Origin: Sphingobacterium rhinopitheci
Lineage (GTDB): Bacteria > Bacteroidota > Bacteroidia > Sphingobacteriales > Sphingobacteriaceae
Assembly: GCF_022627575.1 (NCBI RefSeq)
Contig: NZ_JADEYQ010000006.1
Span: forward strand, 147,696 to 211,695
Direction: 5' to 3'
Length of the DNA stretch: 64,000 nt
Below are positions 56,001 through 64,000 of the stretch, piece by piece. Within the stretch, counting starts at the first letter, position 1, and every line of letters begins with the position of its first letter. Made by a program: the position numbers and the translations under genes. Under the pieces are notes generated by a model that was not told the origin of the DNA, made no database searches, and saw nothing but the letters and a program-made list of their open reading frames with translations.

Positions 56001-57054
56001 TTGATATATCAATAATACGTTTTTCCGCTAATTGCTTGGCCGCATCGTATGTTGTAATATTTTCTTCTCTTGATTTTTGTAACACATGACGTGTTGCACT
56101 GTAGATATTGCGTATCAATGATTCTGTACGCTCGTTACCATACCCTTCTAATTCGGAGTAACAGCTAATAAGTGCTCCTGAATTAATTAGAAAATCTGGT
56201 GTATATAATATATTATGCTCTTGGAGCAATTTTATTGTTGTGTCTTCATCTTTGATCTGATTATTTGCGGAACCAGCAATAATCTTACATCTCATTTTTG
56301 GAACAGTATCTGGATTGACAGTACCTCCCAATGCACAAGGCGCATAAACATCTACATCCAATTCATAACTCGTAGAATACTGAATTGGCTCAGCTTTGTA
56401 TTTTAATGCCACTTTCATTTTACGTTCTTCGGTCATATCCGAAACATAAACACGTGCATTTTCATTACGTAGCATAGACACCAATTGCTCGCCCACAGAT
56501 CCTACTCCTTGAACGGCAACTTTACGACCTGCCAAGGAATCATCCCCATACAGTTCTTTGATTGCAGCTTTTATACCGTAGAATACACCACGCGCAGCAA
56601 ATACGGTGGTATCTCCACCACCATTCATTGATTCCGGCAAACCTGCTACATATTCTGTCTCAGCACGGATAAATTCTAAGTCTCTTTGTGTAGTACCAAC
56701 ATCAATCGAAGCAATAAAATTACCATTCATTCCTTCAATAAATTTACCTAGGCGACGCATTAAAACTTCCGTTTTATCGTTACGATTATTACCAATGATT
56801 ACAGCACAACCGCCCCCTAAATTCAAACCTGCTAAAGAAGCTTTATAGGTAATTGCTTTGGACAAACGTAAAGCATCTTCAATCGCTTCCTGTTCGGAAT
56901 CATAAGGTAACATACGAACTCCCCCTATTGCAGGACCTAATGTCGTATCATGGATCGCTACAATAGCTTTCAATCCAACTGAAGGATCATTACAGAAAAA
57001 TAAATTCTGATGCTCTGACGACGACATCAAATTGAAAATAGATGAATTTTGCAT
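55987..57054 (-). CDS. Glu/Leu/Phe/Val dehydrogenase family protein with altered active site
   Basis: The 355-residue protein aligns through its length with leucine dehydrogenase: GPAIGGVRMLPY, ITYKASLAGLNLGGGCAVIIG, IDVGTTQRDLEFI and the NAD-binding VAVQGVGSVGEQLV. The substrate-carboxylate Lys (Lys71, equal to Lys68 in the Bacillus enzyme) and Asp118 (equal to Asp115) are present. The catalytic Lys80 equivalent is Cys83 (codon TGT, in GGGC-AVI). In this family that lysine is central to oxidative deamination, so the protein may be inactive or act differently. Monocistronic. Confidence 0.88.
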   Translation of the reverse strand: MQNSSIFNLMSSSEHQNLFFCNDPSVGLKAIVAIHDTTLGPAIGGVRMLPYDSEQEAIEDALRLSKAITYKASLAGLNLGGGCAVIIGNNRNDKTEVLMRRLGKFIEGMNGNFIASIDVGTTQRDLEFIRAETEYVAGLPESMNGGGDTTVFAARGVFYGIKAAIKELYGDDSLAGRKVAVQGVGSVGEQLVSMLRNENARVYVSDMTEERKMKVALKYKAEPIQYSTSYELDVDVYAPCALGGTVNPDTVPKMRCKIIAGSANNQIKDEDTTIKLLQEHNILYTPDFLINSGALISCYSELEGYGNERTESLIRNIYSATRHVLQKSREENITTYDAAKQLAEKRIIDISKLRK

Positions 57055-57093
57055 AATTACTTATATCAATACAAATAAGACTATTATTTGCTA

Positions 57094-57101
57094 CAAAAAT
57101 A
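57094..57101 (-). promoter_or_regulatory. Candidate -7 element of the leucine dehydrogenase-like gene
   Basis: TATTTTTG on the minus strand fits TAnnTTTG, 39 bases before the ATG. Confidence 0.4.
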
Positions 57102-57204
57102 ACAAAATAAATTCGTTTAAGATCTTATTTATTAAAATATATAACTTTAAATAATGCTTATGAAAGAACCCTAATTGGTAAAACATATTTTATAAATAAA
57201 GCTG

Positions 57205-57212
57205 TACATTTG
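57205..57212 (+). promoter_or_regulatory. Candidate -7 element of the ABC exporter gene
   Basis: TACATTTG fits TAnnTTTG, 16 bases before the ATG of the ABC exporter, implying a very short leader. Confidence 0.45.
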
Positions 57213-57228
57213 CATACAATATTTAGCG

Positions 57229-59010
57229 ATGAAAGAACTAGCGTACCTTAATAAATACTTTTATAAGTATAAATGGAGACTAATACCAGGTGTTTTATTT
57301 GTAATTATATCTAACTATTTTGGAATACTACCTGCTAAAGTTATACGTGTAGCATTTGACCTTGTCAAAGAAAACATCGACTTATATCGTATGTATGATG
57401 GCTTTGATCGTCAAGATTTGATCTATAAAGTATTCGGTAGTAGTTTATTATTTTTCGGTGCTATCGTGCTAGTATTAGCACTATTAAGAGGGATTTTTTT
57501 GTTCTTGATGCGCCAATCTATTATTCTAATCTCCAGACATATTGAATACGATCTAAAAAATGAAATCTACAACCATTATCAAGCCCTTGATTTTTCATTT
57601 TTCCGAAAAAATAAAACAGGAGATTTAATGAATCGTGCGACAGAAGATGTCAATCAGGTACGTAACTATTTGGGGCCTGCGATTATGTATACGATTAATA
57701 CAGTAGCCTTATCAGTGATGGTTATATATGCTATGTACGATGTCAATGCTACGTTGGCGACCTATGCCTTGATACCAATCCCAATAATATCGGTTCTTAT
57801 CTTAATTGTAAATAAAACAATCAATCAACGAAGTACAAAAATTCAAGCACAGCTATCAAAGTTATCGTCATTTGTACAAGAGACTTTCTCAGGTATTCGT
57901 GTTATAAAGACCTATAGTCGTGAAGAAGATAAGATGAATGAATTTGAGAAAGAAAGTAATAATTACAGAAATACATCTCTATCCTTAGTAAAGGTACAAG
58001 CAATTTTTTTTCCGTTGATTATTTTTTTAGTTGGATTTAGTACAATTATAACAGTATATATCGGTGGTATAGAAGTTAATAGAGGGGCAATCACTGCGGG
58101 GAACATTGCTGAATTCATCATATATGTCAATCAACTAACCTTCCCAGCGATGGCATTAGCTTGGGTTACTTCACTAATACAACGTGCCGCAGCTTCCCAA
58201 AAAAGAATAAATGAATTCCTAAAAACGAAGTCAGAAATCATTAATGGCACTGTATCTAAAAAATTAGAAGGCAATATAGAAATTAAAAATCTTTCATTTA
58301 CCTATCCAGAAAATGGTGTAAAAGCATTAAAAAATATAAATGTAAGCATCAAAAGAGGAGAAACGCTAGCTATTATAGGGAAGACAGGCTCTGGAAAAAC
58401 AACATTAGCCAATATGTTGCTACGTATGTATGATGTTGATGAAGGAAATATATTCTATGATAATATTCCGCTTAAAGATTATGACATTAATAGTATGCGT
58501 GATCAGATTGGATTTGTTCCTCAACAAGTTTTTTTATTTTCCGATACCATTGGTAGAAACATCGCATTTGGGTTAGACAGTTTGGATCAGGAAAGAGTCG
58601 AACAAGCGGCTAAAGATGCCGCAGTATATGAAAATATCATAGGTTTCGAGAAAGGTTTTGAGACTAATATTGGCGAACGTGGCATTACTTTATCAGGCGG
58701 ACAAAAACAACGTGTATCCATAGCTAGAGCATTAATTAAAGATCCGCAGATTTTGATTTTTGATGACTGTCTATCTGCTGTAGATACAAAAACAGAAGAA
58801 GAAATACTCCATAACTTGGGACGTATCATGCGTGATAAAACAACCATATTTATTGCACACCGCATCTCTACTATCAAAAATGCAGATCACATCATTGTCA
58901 TGGACAATGGACAAATTGTGGAGGAAGGTACCCATGAAACATTATTACAGCAGCATGGCGAATATGCCGAACTTTACGAAAAACAGTTATTACAAAGTGT
59001 AGAAGATTAA
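57229..59010 (+). CDS. ABC exporter half-transporter (MsbA/BmrC-like)
   Basis: The 593-residue half-transporter has six TM helices (about 20-310) and a C-terminal ATPase. Visible are Walker A GKTGSGKTT (about 384), the Q-loop GFVPQQVFLFSDT, signature LSGGQKQR, Walker B ILIFDD with Asp512 followed by Asp513, and the switch His in IAHRIST. The residue after Walker B is normally the catalytic Glu; Asp here is typical of the degenerate half of heterodimeric exporters such as BmrC. The usual partner is not adjacent. A multidrug or lipid export role is plausible; the substrate is unknown. Confidence 0.9.
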   Translation: MKELAYLNKYFYKYKWRLIPGVLFVIISNYFGILPAKVIRVAFDLVKENIDLYRMYDGFDRQDLIYKVFGSSLLFFGAIVLVLALLRGIFLFLMRQSIILISRHIEYDLKNEIYNHYQALDFSFFRKNKTGDLMNRATEDVNQVRNYLGPAIMYTINTVALSVMVIYAMYDVNATLATYALIPIPIISVLILIVNKTINQRSTKIQAQLSKLSSFVQETFSGIRVIKTYSREEDKMNEFEKESNNYRNTSLSLVKVQAIFFPLIIFLVGFSTIITVYIGGIEVNRGAITAGNIAEFIIYVNQLTFPAMALAWVTSLIQRAAASQKRINEFLKTKSEIINGTVSKKLEGNIEIKNLSFTYPENGVKALKNINVSIKRGETLAIIGKTGSGKTTLANMLLRMYDVDEGNIFYDNIPLKDYDINSMRDQIGFVPQQVFLFSDTIGRNIAFGLDSLDQERVEQAAKDAAVYENIIGFEKGFETNIGERGITLSGGQKQRVSIARALIKDPQILIFDDCLSAVDTKTEEEILHNLGRIMRDKTTIFIAHRISTIKNADHIIVMDNGQIVEEGTHETLLQQHGEYAELYEKQLLQSVED

Positions 59011-59050
59011 AATCGTATGTCATTGGACTTTTTTTAGGTATACAATTTCT

Positions 59051-59081
59051 AGTTGAAAGGTATTTTCACTATCTTTCAACT
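59051..59081 (+). other. Hairpin between the ABC exporter and DUF3857 genes
   Basis: Stem AGTTGAAAG / CTTTCAACT with a 13-base loop. It lacks a U run, so it is probably only a partial terminator or mRNA processing element. Confidence 0.4.
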
Positions 59082-59096
59082 CGAACACTACAGACC

Positions 59097-61076
59097 ATGA
59101 AATTATTATTAACTACCATTTTACTAATATTTGGTATATTTTCTTCTAAAGCCCAAATTGATGATTTCCCAATTGTTAAATATAATGATATTAATGAAGG
59201 CACATTCAGTATAGACTCTACAGCCGATGCAATTGTCCTCTTAGAAAAAGGGCGTACTTTTATTCAAAGTTCGGATGTTGATCGTGCATATATGGTTTAC
59301 CATACACACAAAATACGCATCAAAATAATCAATAAAGAAGGATTTAAACATGCTAATTTTACACTTCCCCTTTATAAATATGGTTCGACCTTTGAGCGTA
59401 TAGAATCTATAAAAGGAATCACGCACAACCTCGAAAATGGAAAAATAAATGCTACCTCATTAGAGAATAAAAATATATTTAGCGAGAACAACTCTGCTTA
59501 TATAAAGCTCTCCAAATTTACCTTACCTAATATTAAAGAAGGTAGTATAATCGATGTAGAATATACCATCATTAGCCCAGATATCTTTAATTTCAGAACA
59601 TGGAATTTTCAGTCGGATATCCCTAAGATAAGAAGTGAGTACAATGTATTAATCCCTGCGGTATACAAATATAATGTAACACTAAAAGGAGGATTGAAAC
59701 TCACAGATACAAAATCAAAAATAGAAAATGCCTGCCTTACTATTTATAATTCAAGAGTAGACTGCTCTAACATCACCTACAGCATGGATAGCATCCCTGC
59801 ATTTATAGAAGAGCCCTATATGCTAGCTTCTAAAAACTATTTATCAGCAGTATATTTTGAACTTGAGGAAGCTATAGTAGCTGGAGGTTCTAAACAGTCA
59901 TTTACAAAAAAATGGTCTGATGTAGATAGAGAATTATTAACCGAAAAAAGCTTTGGTGGTCAAATCAAAAAGCAAGATATCTTTAAAGAAAAAATAGCCC
60001 CTTCAATCTTTGCAACTGAAGATTTATACTCTAAAGCTAATATGATCTATTCCTGGATTCAAAAAAATATAAAATGGAACAATACCTATGGAAAATATAG
60101 CCAATATGGTATCGAAGAAGCTTTAAAAACCAAGAATGGAAATGTAGCAGATATCAATCTAGCTTTAATAGCCGCCCTAAATGCTGCAGGCCTTGATGCA
60201 TACCCAATTCTAGTTTCTACGAGAAACAACGGCCTCCCAAACAATTTGCATCCTGTCATCAGTGATTTCAACTACGTGATAGCTGGTTTAAAGATAGATG
60301 ACAATATCATACAATTGGATGCTACTGATAGGCTCCTGCCCTTTGCGCAGCTGCCACTGCGTGCTATCAATGGTAAAGGTCGTATTATTTATAATAAGAA
60401 ATCATCAGAATGGATTCCACTTACAAACCAAATAATATCTATTGCAAACTACATTTTTAATGGAAAGCTATCCTTAGATGGAACCATCAGCGGAGAACTA
60501 ACGATCAACAGCTTTGGTCTTGAAGCCTATAACAAACGAAATGATATTCTTGAATATGCAAGTATGGAAGAATATACTGAAAAATTGGATGAACGTTTGC
60601 CACATATAGATTTTGAAAAAACTGAAATCCTAAACTTAGAAGATACTCAAAATGTATTGAGTATCGTTACTGATGTTATCATACAGACAAATCAAAAACT
60701 AATCAATGGCAATAATTTTTACATCAATCCTATTTTCATAGACCGTACCACAAGAAATCCATTCAATCTAGATAATCGTACGTACGATGTAGACCTCGGT
60801 GCAAAGCGTATTGAAACATACGAGATAAATATACAGATGCCGGAGGGTGTATCATTAGTGAGTGCTCCAAAAAATGTAAATTTAAAATTGCCCGAAAACT
60901 CCGCTAAATATATATATACAAGCGACTATACAGACAATGTACTTTCTGTAGAACAATTCTTGTCCTTAGCAAAATCAATTTATACTACGGATGAATATTT
61001 TGGATTAAAAGAAGTGTTCTCACGTATTATACAACAGCTAAAAGTTGACTACACCTTTAAGTATGAGAGCAAATGA
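59097..61076 (+). CDS. DUF3857/transglutaminase-like exported protein, lacking the catalytic Cys
   Basis: The 659-residue product has a signal peptide (residues 1-19, ending SSKAQ). A DUF3857 domain covers about 50-250 and a transglutaminase-like domain about 290-410, with a beta-rich C-terminal domain. The domain's usual Gly-Asp-Cys is GNVAD (Val350 in place of Cys), so it should not be a thiol enzyme. His is kept in LHPVISDFNYV. It overlaps the next gene by four bases (ATGA), indicating coupling with an active paralogue. Confidence 0.85.
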   Translation: MKLLLTTILLIFGIFSSKAQIDDFPIVKYNDINEGTFSIDSTADAIVLLEKGRTFIQSSDVDRAYMVYHTHKIRIKIINKEGFKHANFTLPLYKYGSTFERIESIKGITHNLENGKINATSLENKNIFSENNSAYIKLSKFTLPNIKEGSIIDVEYTIISPDIFNFRTWNFQSDIPKIRSEYNVLIPAVYKYNVTLKGGLKLTDTKSKIENACLTIYNSRVDCSNITYSMDSIPAFIEEPYMLASKNYLSAVYFELEEAIVAGGSKQSFTKKWSDVDRELLTEKSFGGQIKKQDIFKEKIAPSIFATEDLYSKANMIYSWIQKNIKWNNTYGKYSQYGIEEALKTKNGNVADINLALIAALNAAGLDAYPILVSTRNNGLPNNLHPVISDFNYVIAGLKIDDNIIQLDATDRLLPFAQLPLRAINGKGRIIYNKKSSEWIPLTNQIISIANYIFNGKLSLDGTISGELTINSFGLEAYNKRNDILEYASMEEYTEKLDERLPHIDFEKTEILNLEDTQNVLSIVTDVIIQTNQKLINGNNFYINPIFIDRTTRNPFNLDNRTYDVDLGAKRIETYEINIQMPEGVSLVSAPKNVNLKLPENSAKYIYTSDYTDNVLSVEQFLSLAKSIYTTDEYFGLKEVFSRIIQQLKVDYTFKYESK

Positions 61077-62992
61077 ATAGATTCAATCTAGTAATAACGA
61101 CTATCATAGCCACTGCCTTACTCTGTAGCAACATCAGTATGGGGCAACAATACGCAGTAGAATTAATCCCTAAAGGGTTGAAAAGTCGTGCTAGTGCTAT
61201 CGTACGTGATGAGCAGATTACACTAGATATGAAAAATGAAGCCAATATATCACATATTGTCACTAAAGCAATCACAATTCTGAATCCAGCAGGCGATCAA
61301 TATGCAGCAATGGTACTGTCGTATAACAAAAGTGTATCTATAAAAGATATTAAAGGACAGATTTTGGATGAATTTGGAATGCCTATAGGCAAATTTACCA
61401 GTAAAGACTTTAAAGACTATTCTGCGAGTGATCAGGTGAGTATGTATGATGATGTACGTATAAAACACTACGATCCAAATATCAATACGTATCCCTATAC
61501 CATTGTCTATACCTATGAATCAAAACATAGTCAGAATTTATTTATCCCGTATTGGCAACCCAATAAATACAGTGATGTAGCAGTAGAAAAAAGTAGCTAT
61601 ACCTTCTCGTGTCAGCCTACGCTTAACATTAGAATTAAAGAACAAAATATTCCTAATAAGGTTGAACTAGAAACCACAGAAAAGTATAAAAGCTATACTT
61701 GGACTGCTACAAATATTAATGCCCAAAAGGCAGAACCCTACGCTCCTATTGAGAAAAAAGATGCTATTGTGGTAAAAATAGCCCCCGAATCGTTTAAATA
61801 CTTCAAAAAACAAGGTACAGCAAGCGATTGGAATAGCTTAGGGAAGTGGTTTTATGATGATTTACTAAAAGATAAGCAAGATCTTCCTTTAGCGACTATA
61901 GCAAAAATGAAAGACCTAACGGCAAATGCTAAAACAACGAAGGAAAAAGCTGAAATTATCTACAAATACATGCAAAATAAAACCCGATATATCAGTATAC
62001 AAGTGGGTATCGGTGGTTTGGAACCCTTTCCTGCATCCTATGTAGATCGTCTTGGCTATGGTGATTGCAAAGCTTTGGTCAATTATACACAGGCATTACT
62101 TAGTGCTGTAGATATTAATTCCGTATACTGCATTGTTGAAGCGGGCAACAACAAAGTTAGTCTAGACGAATCATTTGCTAATGCGGTAGATGGCAATCAT
62201 ATCATCCTATGTATCCCGATGGAAAAAGACAGTATATGGTTGGAATGTACGAGCAACAAACATCCATTTGGCTATCTGGGTGACTTTACAGATGATAGAT
62301 TGGTATTAGCATGTACAGCAGAAGGTGGTAAAATATGGAGAACAGCAACCTATCCTAGCCACAAGAATATCCAAATACGTAAAGCATACTTTGATATTAA
62401 TAAGGAAGGGAGTTTGAAGGGTAAAATGCATACCACATTTAGTGGTACACAATTTGACAATCACTATTCCAATGTATTTAGAAGCCCCATAGAGCAAGTC
62501 AAAGCGTTAAAATCTTACTATGATGTCGACAATATCACATTTAATACTGTAAATTATCAAATCACTGACACAGACAGTCCGAAGCTAACAGAAGACCTGG
62601 CAATTGCCATCAAAAATTATGTCGTGAAAAATGAAAACCAATTAATTCTTCAACCCAATATATTTAATATTACACGTAATATACCGGAATCCAAAAACCG
62701 TAGCAATGCAGTATATATCAATCGTGGATATACGGACATAGATGAGATAGAATATACACTAGAATCTGAATTGGCAGGTAAAATAACCCCAATAGAAAAA
62801 GTAATAAATTGCCCTATGGGTAAATATGAATTGCGTATATTTAGCGAAGGTACAAAAGTCACGATAAAACGCTATATTAGCATCAATCAAGGTGAATATT
62901 CAGCGGATAGCTATCAGCAATTTTACGACTTTATGAAGGAAGTGTCCGCAAGTGACCGCATAAAATATACACTAAACTTAGCGCATAATTAA
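61073..62992 (+). CDS. DUF3857/transglutaminase-like exported protein with catalytic Cys
   Basis: The 639-residue product has a signal peptide (about 1-23, ending SMGQQ). It contains a DUF3857 domain (about 40-240) and a transglutaminase-like domain (about 270-400) with the catalytic Cys332 in YGDCKALVNYTQ, His376 in GNHIILC and Glu391 in WLECTS where Asp is more usual. The family may act as a protease, amidase or crosslinker in the periplasm; the natural substrate is not known. It is coupled to the Cys-less paralogue and followed by tRNA-Ala. Confidence 0.88.
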   Translation: MNRFNLVITTIIATALLCSNISMGQQYAVELIPKGLKSRASAIVRDEQITLDMKNEANISHIVTKAITILNPAGDQYAAMVLSYNKSVSIKDIKGQILDEFGMPIGKFTSKDFKDYSASDQVSMYDDVRIKHYDPNINTYPYTIVYTYESKHSQNLFIPYWQPNKYSDVAVEKSSYTFSCQPTLNIRIKEQNIPNKVELETTEKYKSYTWTATNINAQKAEPYAPIEKKDAIVVKIAPESFKYFKKQGTASDWNSLGKWFYDDLLKDKQDLPLATIAKMKDLTANAKTTKEKAEIIYKYMQNKTRYISIQVGIGGLEPFPASYVDRLGYGDCKALVNYTQALLSAVDINSVYCIVEAGNNKVSLDESFANAVDGNHIILCIPMEKDSIWLECTSNKHPFGYLGDFTDDRLVLACTAEGGKIWRTATYPSHKNIQIRKAYFDINKEGSLKGKMHTTFSGTQFDNHYSNVFRSPIEQVKALKSYYDVDNITFNTVNYQITDTDSPKLTEDLAIAIKNYVVKNENQLILQPNIFNITRNIPESKNRSNAVYINRGYTDIDEIEYTLESELAGKITPIEKVINCPMGKYELRIFSEGTKVTIKRYISINQGEYSADSYQQFYDFMKEVSASDRIKYTLNLAHN

Positions 62993-63005
62993 CAGCGCTA
63001 AAATA

Positions 63006-63079
63006 GGGGCATTAGCTCATTTGGCTAGAGCGCTTCGCTGGCAGCGAAGAGGTGATCGGTTCGAATCCGATATGCTCCA
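63006..63079 (+). tRNA. tRNA-Ala (GGC anticodon)
   Basis: A full cloverleaf of 74 bases: acceptor GGGGCAT / ATGCTCC (one G-U pair), D arm GCTC / GAGC, anticodon stem CTTCG / CGAAG with loop CTGGCAG (anticodon GGC, 63040-63042), T arm ATCGG / CCGAT with TTCGAAT loop, discriminator A79. The CCA end is not encoded. Reads GCC and GCU alanine codons. Confidence 0.97.
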
Positions 63080-63116
63080 CATAAAAGTAAAATAAATAAA
63101 GATTACTTATTAAATT

Positions 63117-63146
63117 AAATCCCGCACCATTCCATCGGCGGGATTT
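63117..63146. terminator. Terminator after tRNA-Ala
   Basis: Stem AAATCCCGC / GCGGGATTT with a 12-base loop, then a T-rich stretch, 38 bases after the tRNA. Confidence 0.75.
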
Positions 63147-63602
63147 ATTCGTATACTATGTAAGCTTATTAAAATCTAACCACATTCAATTGTTTATCGA
63201 CCAATAAACTGTCATAGCTTAAAAATCAAATTTAACTGCACGCTTAGTTTTCATTTGAAAGAAATACAATTCAGGACAGCGGATTAATATTTTTTGATGA
63301 CCAAGGTTGACATATGTAGGATATCATGCTTTCTTACCAATAGAGTGCAGCCTATCATTGGTTAAGTTTTCCTTTTTTCATATGCAAAGGGTCGATGGCA
63401 CAATTTATTATGAAAACACCAGTAGATAAGCTGATCTAAAACCTAGTTATAACTAATATTTTCCCTCAAACAAATGCCAAATATTTAAAGAGTAGTCTAT
63501 CTCCAATAGTCCGAGTATAAATACTATTAAAAAATAATTTGGTCAAACAAACTCTACATTCATTTGTTTAATAATAGTAAATAAATTCTAATATTAAAGT
63601 AT
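63147..63602. other. Gap with probable decayed coding sequence
   Basis: On the minus strand, segments with protein-like composition end in a TAA at 63219-63221 and read YPTYVNLGHQKILIRCPEL and FFQMKTKRAVKFDF, preceded by an in-frame stop and NDRLHSIGKK; another frame nearby gives TGVFIINCAIDPLHMKKG. Frames shift and carry stops, so this looks like a degraded gene. I recognise no family with confidence. From 63420 to 63602 nothing is seen. Confidence 0.35.
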
Positions 63603-63623
63603 TGTTCATTTCCCCAATGAACA
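63603..63623 (+). terminator. Small hairpin with T run
   Basis: TGTTCATT / AATGAACA, five-base loop, then T5. It may end a transcript coming from the decayed region or serve as the partner of the next hairpin. Confidence 0.45.
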
Positions 63624-63638
63624 TTTTTGGAAAAATCT

Positions 63639-63670
63639 ATGCGCGTCTAATGTGTGTTTAAGACGCGCAT
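63639..63670 (-). terminator. Hairpin, probable terminator of the truncated minus-strand gene
   Basis: Perfect 10-bp arms ATGCGCGTCT / AGACGCGCAT with a 12-base loop. In the minus direction it is followed by AGATTTTTCC, a U5 run. Confidence 0.7.
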
Positions 63671-63689
63671 TTCTTATGAAACGTAAGTT

Positions 63690-63799
63690 CTAATTATATC
63701 CTCCTACAAAAACATATCCAACCAAATATTCTTCACTAATATTTTCTATTCCATCATCAATAACCAAAATATTTGGCTTCTCATATACAATAGCTCCGG
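63690..63799 (-). pseudogene. C-terminal end of an unknown protein, cut by an insertion sequence
   Basis: On the minus strand a frame ends at TAG (63690-63692) and codes GAIVYEKPNILVI, then DDGIENISEEYLVG, YVFVGGYN before the stop. It stays open back to about 63800, where coding composition stops and the insertion-sequence end begins, with an in-frame TGA at 63801-63803. Together with the terminator right behind it, this is best read as the 3' end of a real gene whose front lies beyond the element, outside the window. Family unknown. Confidence 0.6.
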
Positions 63800-64000
63800 A
63801 TCATGTACAAAAGTTGTGGATTAGATAAAAAAATCTGAGATTTATGTTTTGATATTTGATATAAATGCACGAATCGTTTAAGGCTTTAATGCCATTGATT
63901 ATTCCGGAGGGAGTTTCTGATTATTTTGAAATGACCCATTATACTAAAGAAGATAAAAGACTTGACATCTTTCTAGAAGAACTAAACCTTATACCTGAAG
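63800..64000 (+). mobile_element. Left end of an insertion sequence (runs off the window)
   Basis: An IS-type coding sequence begins at 63865, and the truncated minus-strand gene stops being coding at about 63800, so the element's left end probably lies there. The terminal inverted repeat and target duplication cannot be checked because the right end is outside the window. The exact boundary is uncertain by about 10 bases. Confidence 0.6.
63865..64000 (+). CDS. Transposase N-terminal region, partial (ISAon1-family-like)
   Basis: The first 45 codons are visible: MHESFKALMPLIIPEGVSDY, then FEMTHYTKEDKRLDIFLEE. I recognise this as the short N-terminal protein that Bacteroidetes genomes carry as the 'ISAon1 family transposase N-terminal region', usually followed by a second frame with the catalytic domain. 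The rest lies outside the window. The family name is from recall and should be treated as tentative, but the call as part of an insertion sequence is supported by the interrupted neighbour. Confidence 0.65.
   Translation, partial: MHESFKALMPLIIPEGVSDYFEMTHYTKEDKRLDIFLEELNLIPE

Noticed and set aside
63800..64000. Exact IS family and terminal repeats
   Set aside because: Only one end is in the window, so inverted repeats and target duplication cannot be compared; the family name is left tentative.

Overview
The window is AT-rich chromosomal DNA from a member of the Bacteroidetes, most likely the family Sphingobacteriaceae (Sphingobacterium/Pedobacter-like). The grounds are several TAnnTTTG-type promoter elements, weak use of Shine-Dalgarno sites, an extended NusB of 315 residues, lipoproteins with short Bacteroidetes-style signal peptides, and many genes that are typical of that group (YbbR next to CoaE, UMF1-type permease, SDR-type fructuronate reductase, paired DUF3857 proteins). 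This assignment is inference from gene content; no 16S rRNA gene lies in the window.

Layout. 1-3.1 kb (minus): a pyrC - ldcA - M14 carboxypeptidase operon. 3.4-9.3 kb: an MdaB-like quinone reductase, a small membrane protein, a UbiD decarboxylase, a MarR regulator and a fasciclin lipoprotein, separated by long AT-rich gaps, one of which holds a decayed coding remnant. 10-15.4 kb (plus): an unusual DASH-type cryptochrome, then sucA-sucB of the 2-oxoglutarate dehydrogenase complex. 15.4-19.3 kb (minus): two LtaS-like membrane phosphatase/transferase proteins in tandem. 19.4-29.7 kb: valS, a DUF3472-like lipoprotein, a DUF3050 protein, an exported superoxide dismutase, several small proteins, and a POT peptide transporter. 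29.8-35.8 kb (minus): kdgK - eda - PBP4-type D-Ala-D-Ala carboxypeptidase - UMF1 permease - LutA-like protein - Tat-exported sugar isomerase-like protein. 35.9-40.8 kb (plus): SDR fructuronate reductase - uxuA - uxaC - exuT-like permease, closed by a convergent LacI regulator.

Together 34.1-41.9 kb is a complete glucuronate catabolic locus: uptake, isomerisation, reduction, dehydration, phosphorylation and aldol cleavage to pyruvate and glyceraldehyde 3-phosphate. A LacI-type palindrome sits in the divergent promoter.

42.3-57.1 kb carries housekeeping genes: a glutamate/dicarboxylate symporter, a ferredoxin divergent from a LuxC-like acyl-CoA reductase, ftsE, grpE-dnaJ behind a nested inverted repeat, a pdxH-nuoC-nuoD operon that is detached from the other complex I genes, YqgE, an MBL-fold exonuclease, coaE-ybbR, nusB-DUF1573-yajC, and a leucine-dehydrogenase family protein. 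57.2-63 kb (plus) has an ABC exporter half-transporter and two DUF3857/transglutaminase-like proteins, followed by tRNA-Ala(GGC). The last 0.8 kb is degenerate: coding remnants, paired hairpins, and a gene cut by an incoming insertion sequence that runs off the window.

The observations I rate highest are: a leucine-dehydrogenase family enzyme with Cys in place of the catalytic Lys; a cryptochrome whose conserved flavin-site Arg/Asp/Asn residues are all replaced; a candidate short RNA with its own promoter and terminator-like hairpin downstream of nuoD; the nested operator-like repeat before grpE; and the split complex I operon. No CRISPR array, prophage, restriction system or obvious defence island was seen.
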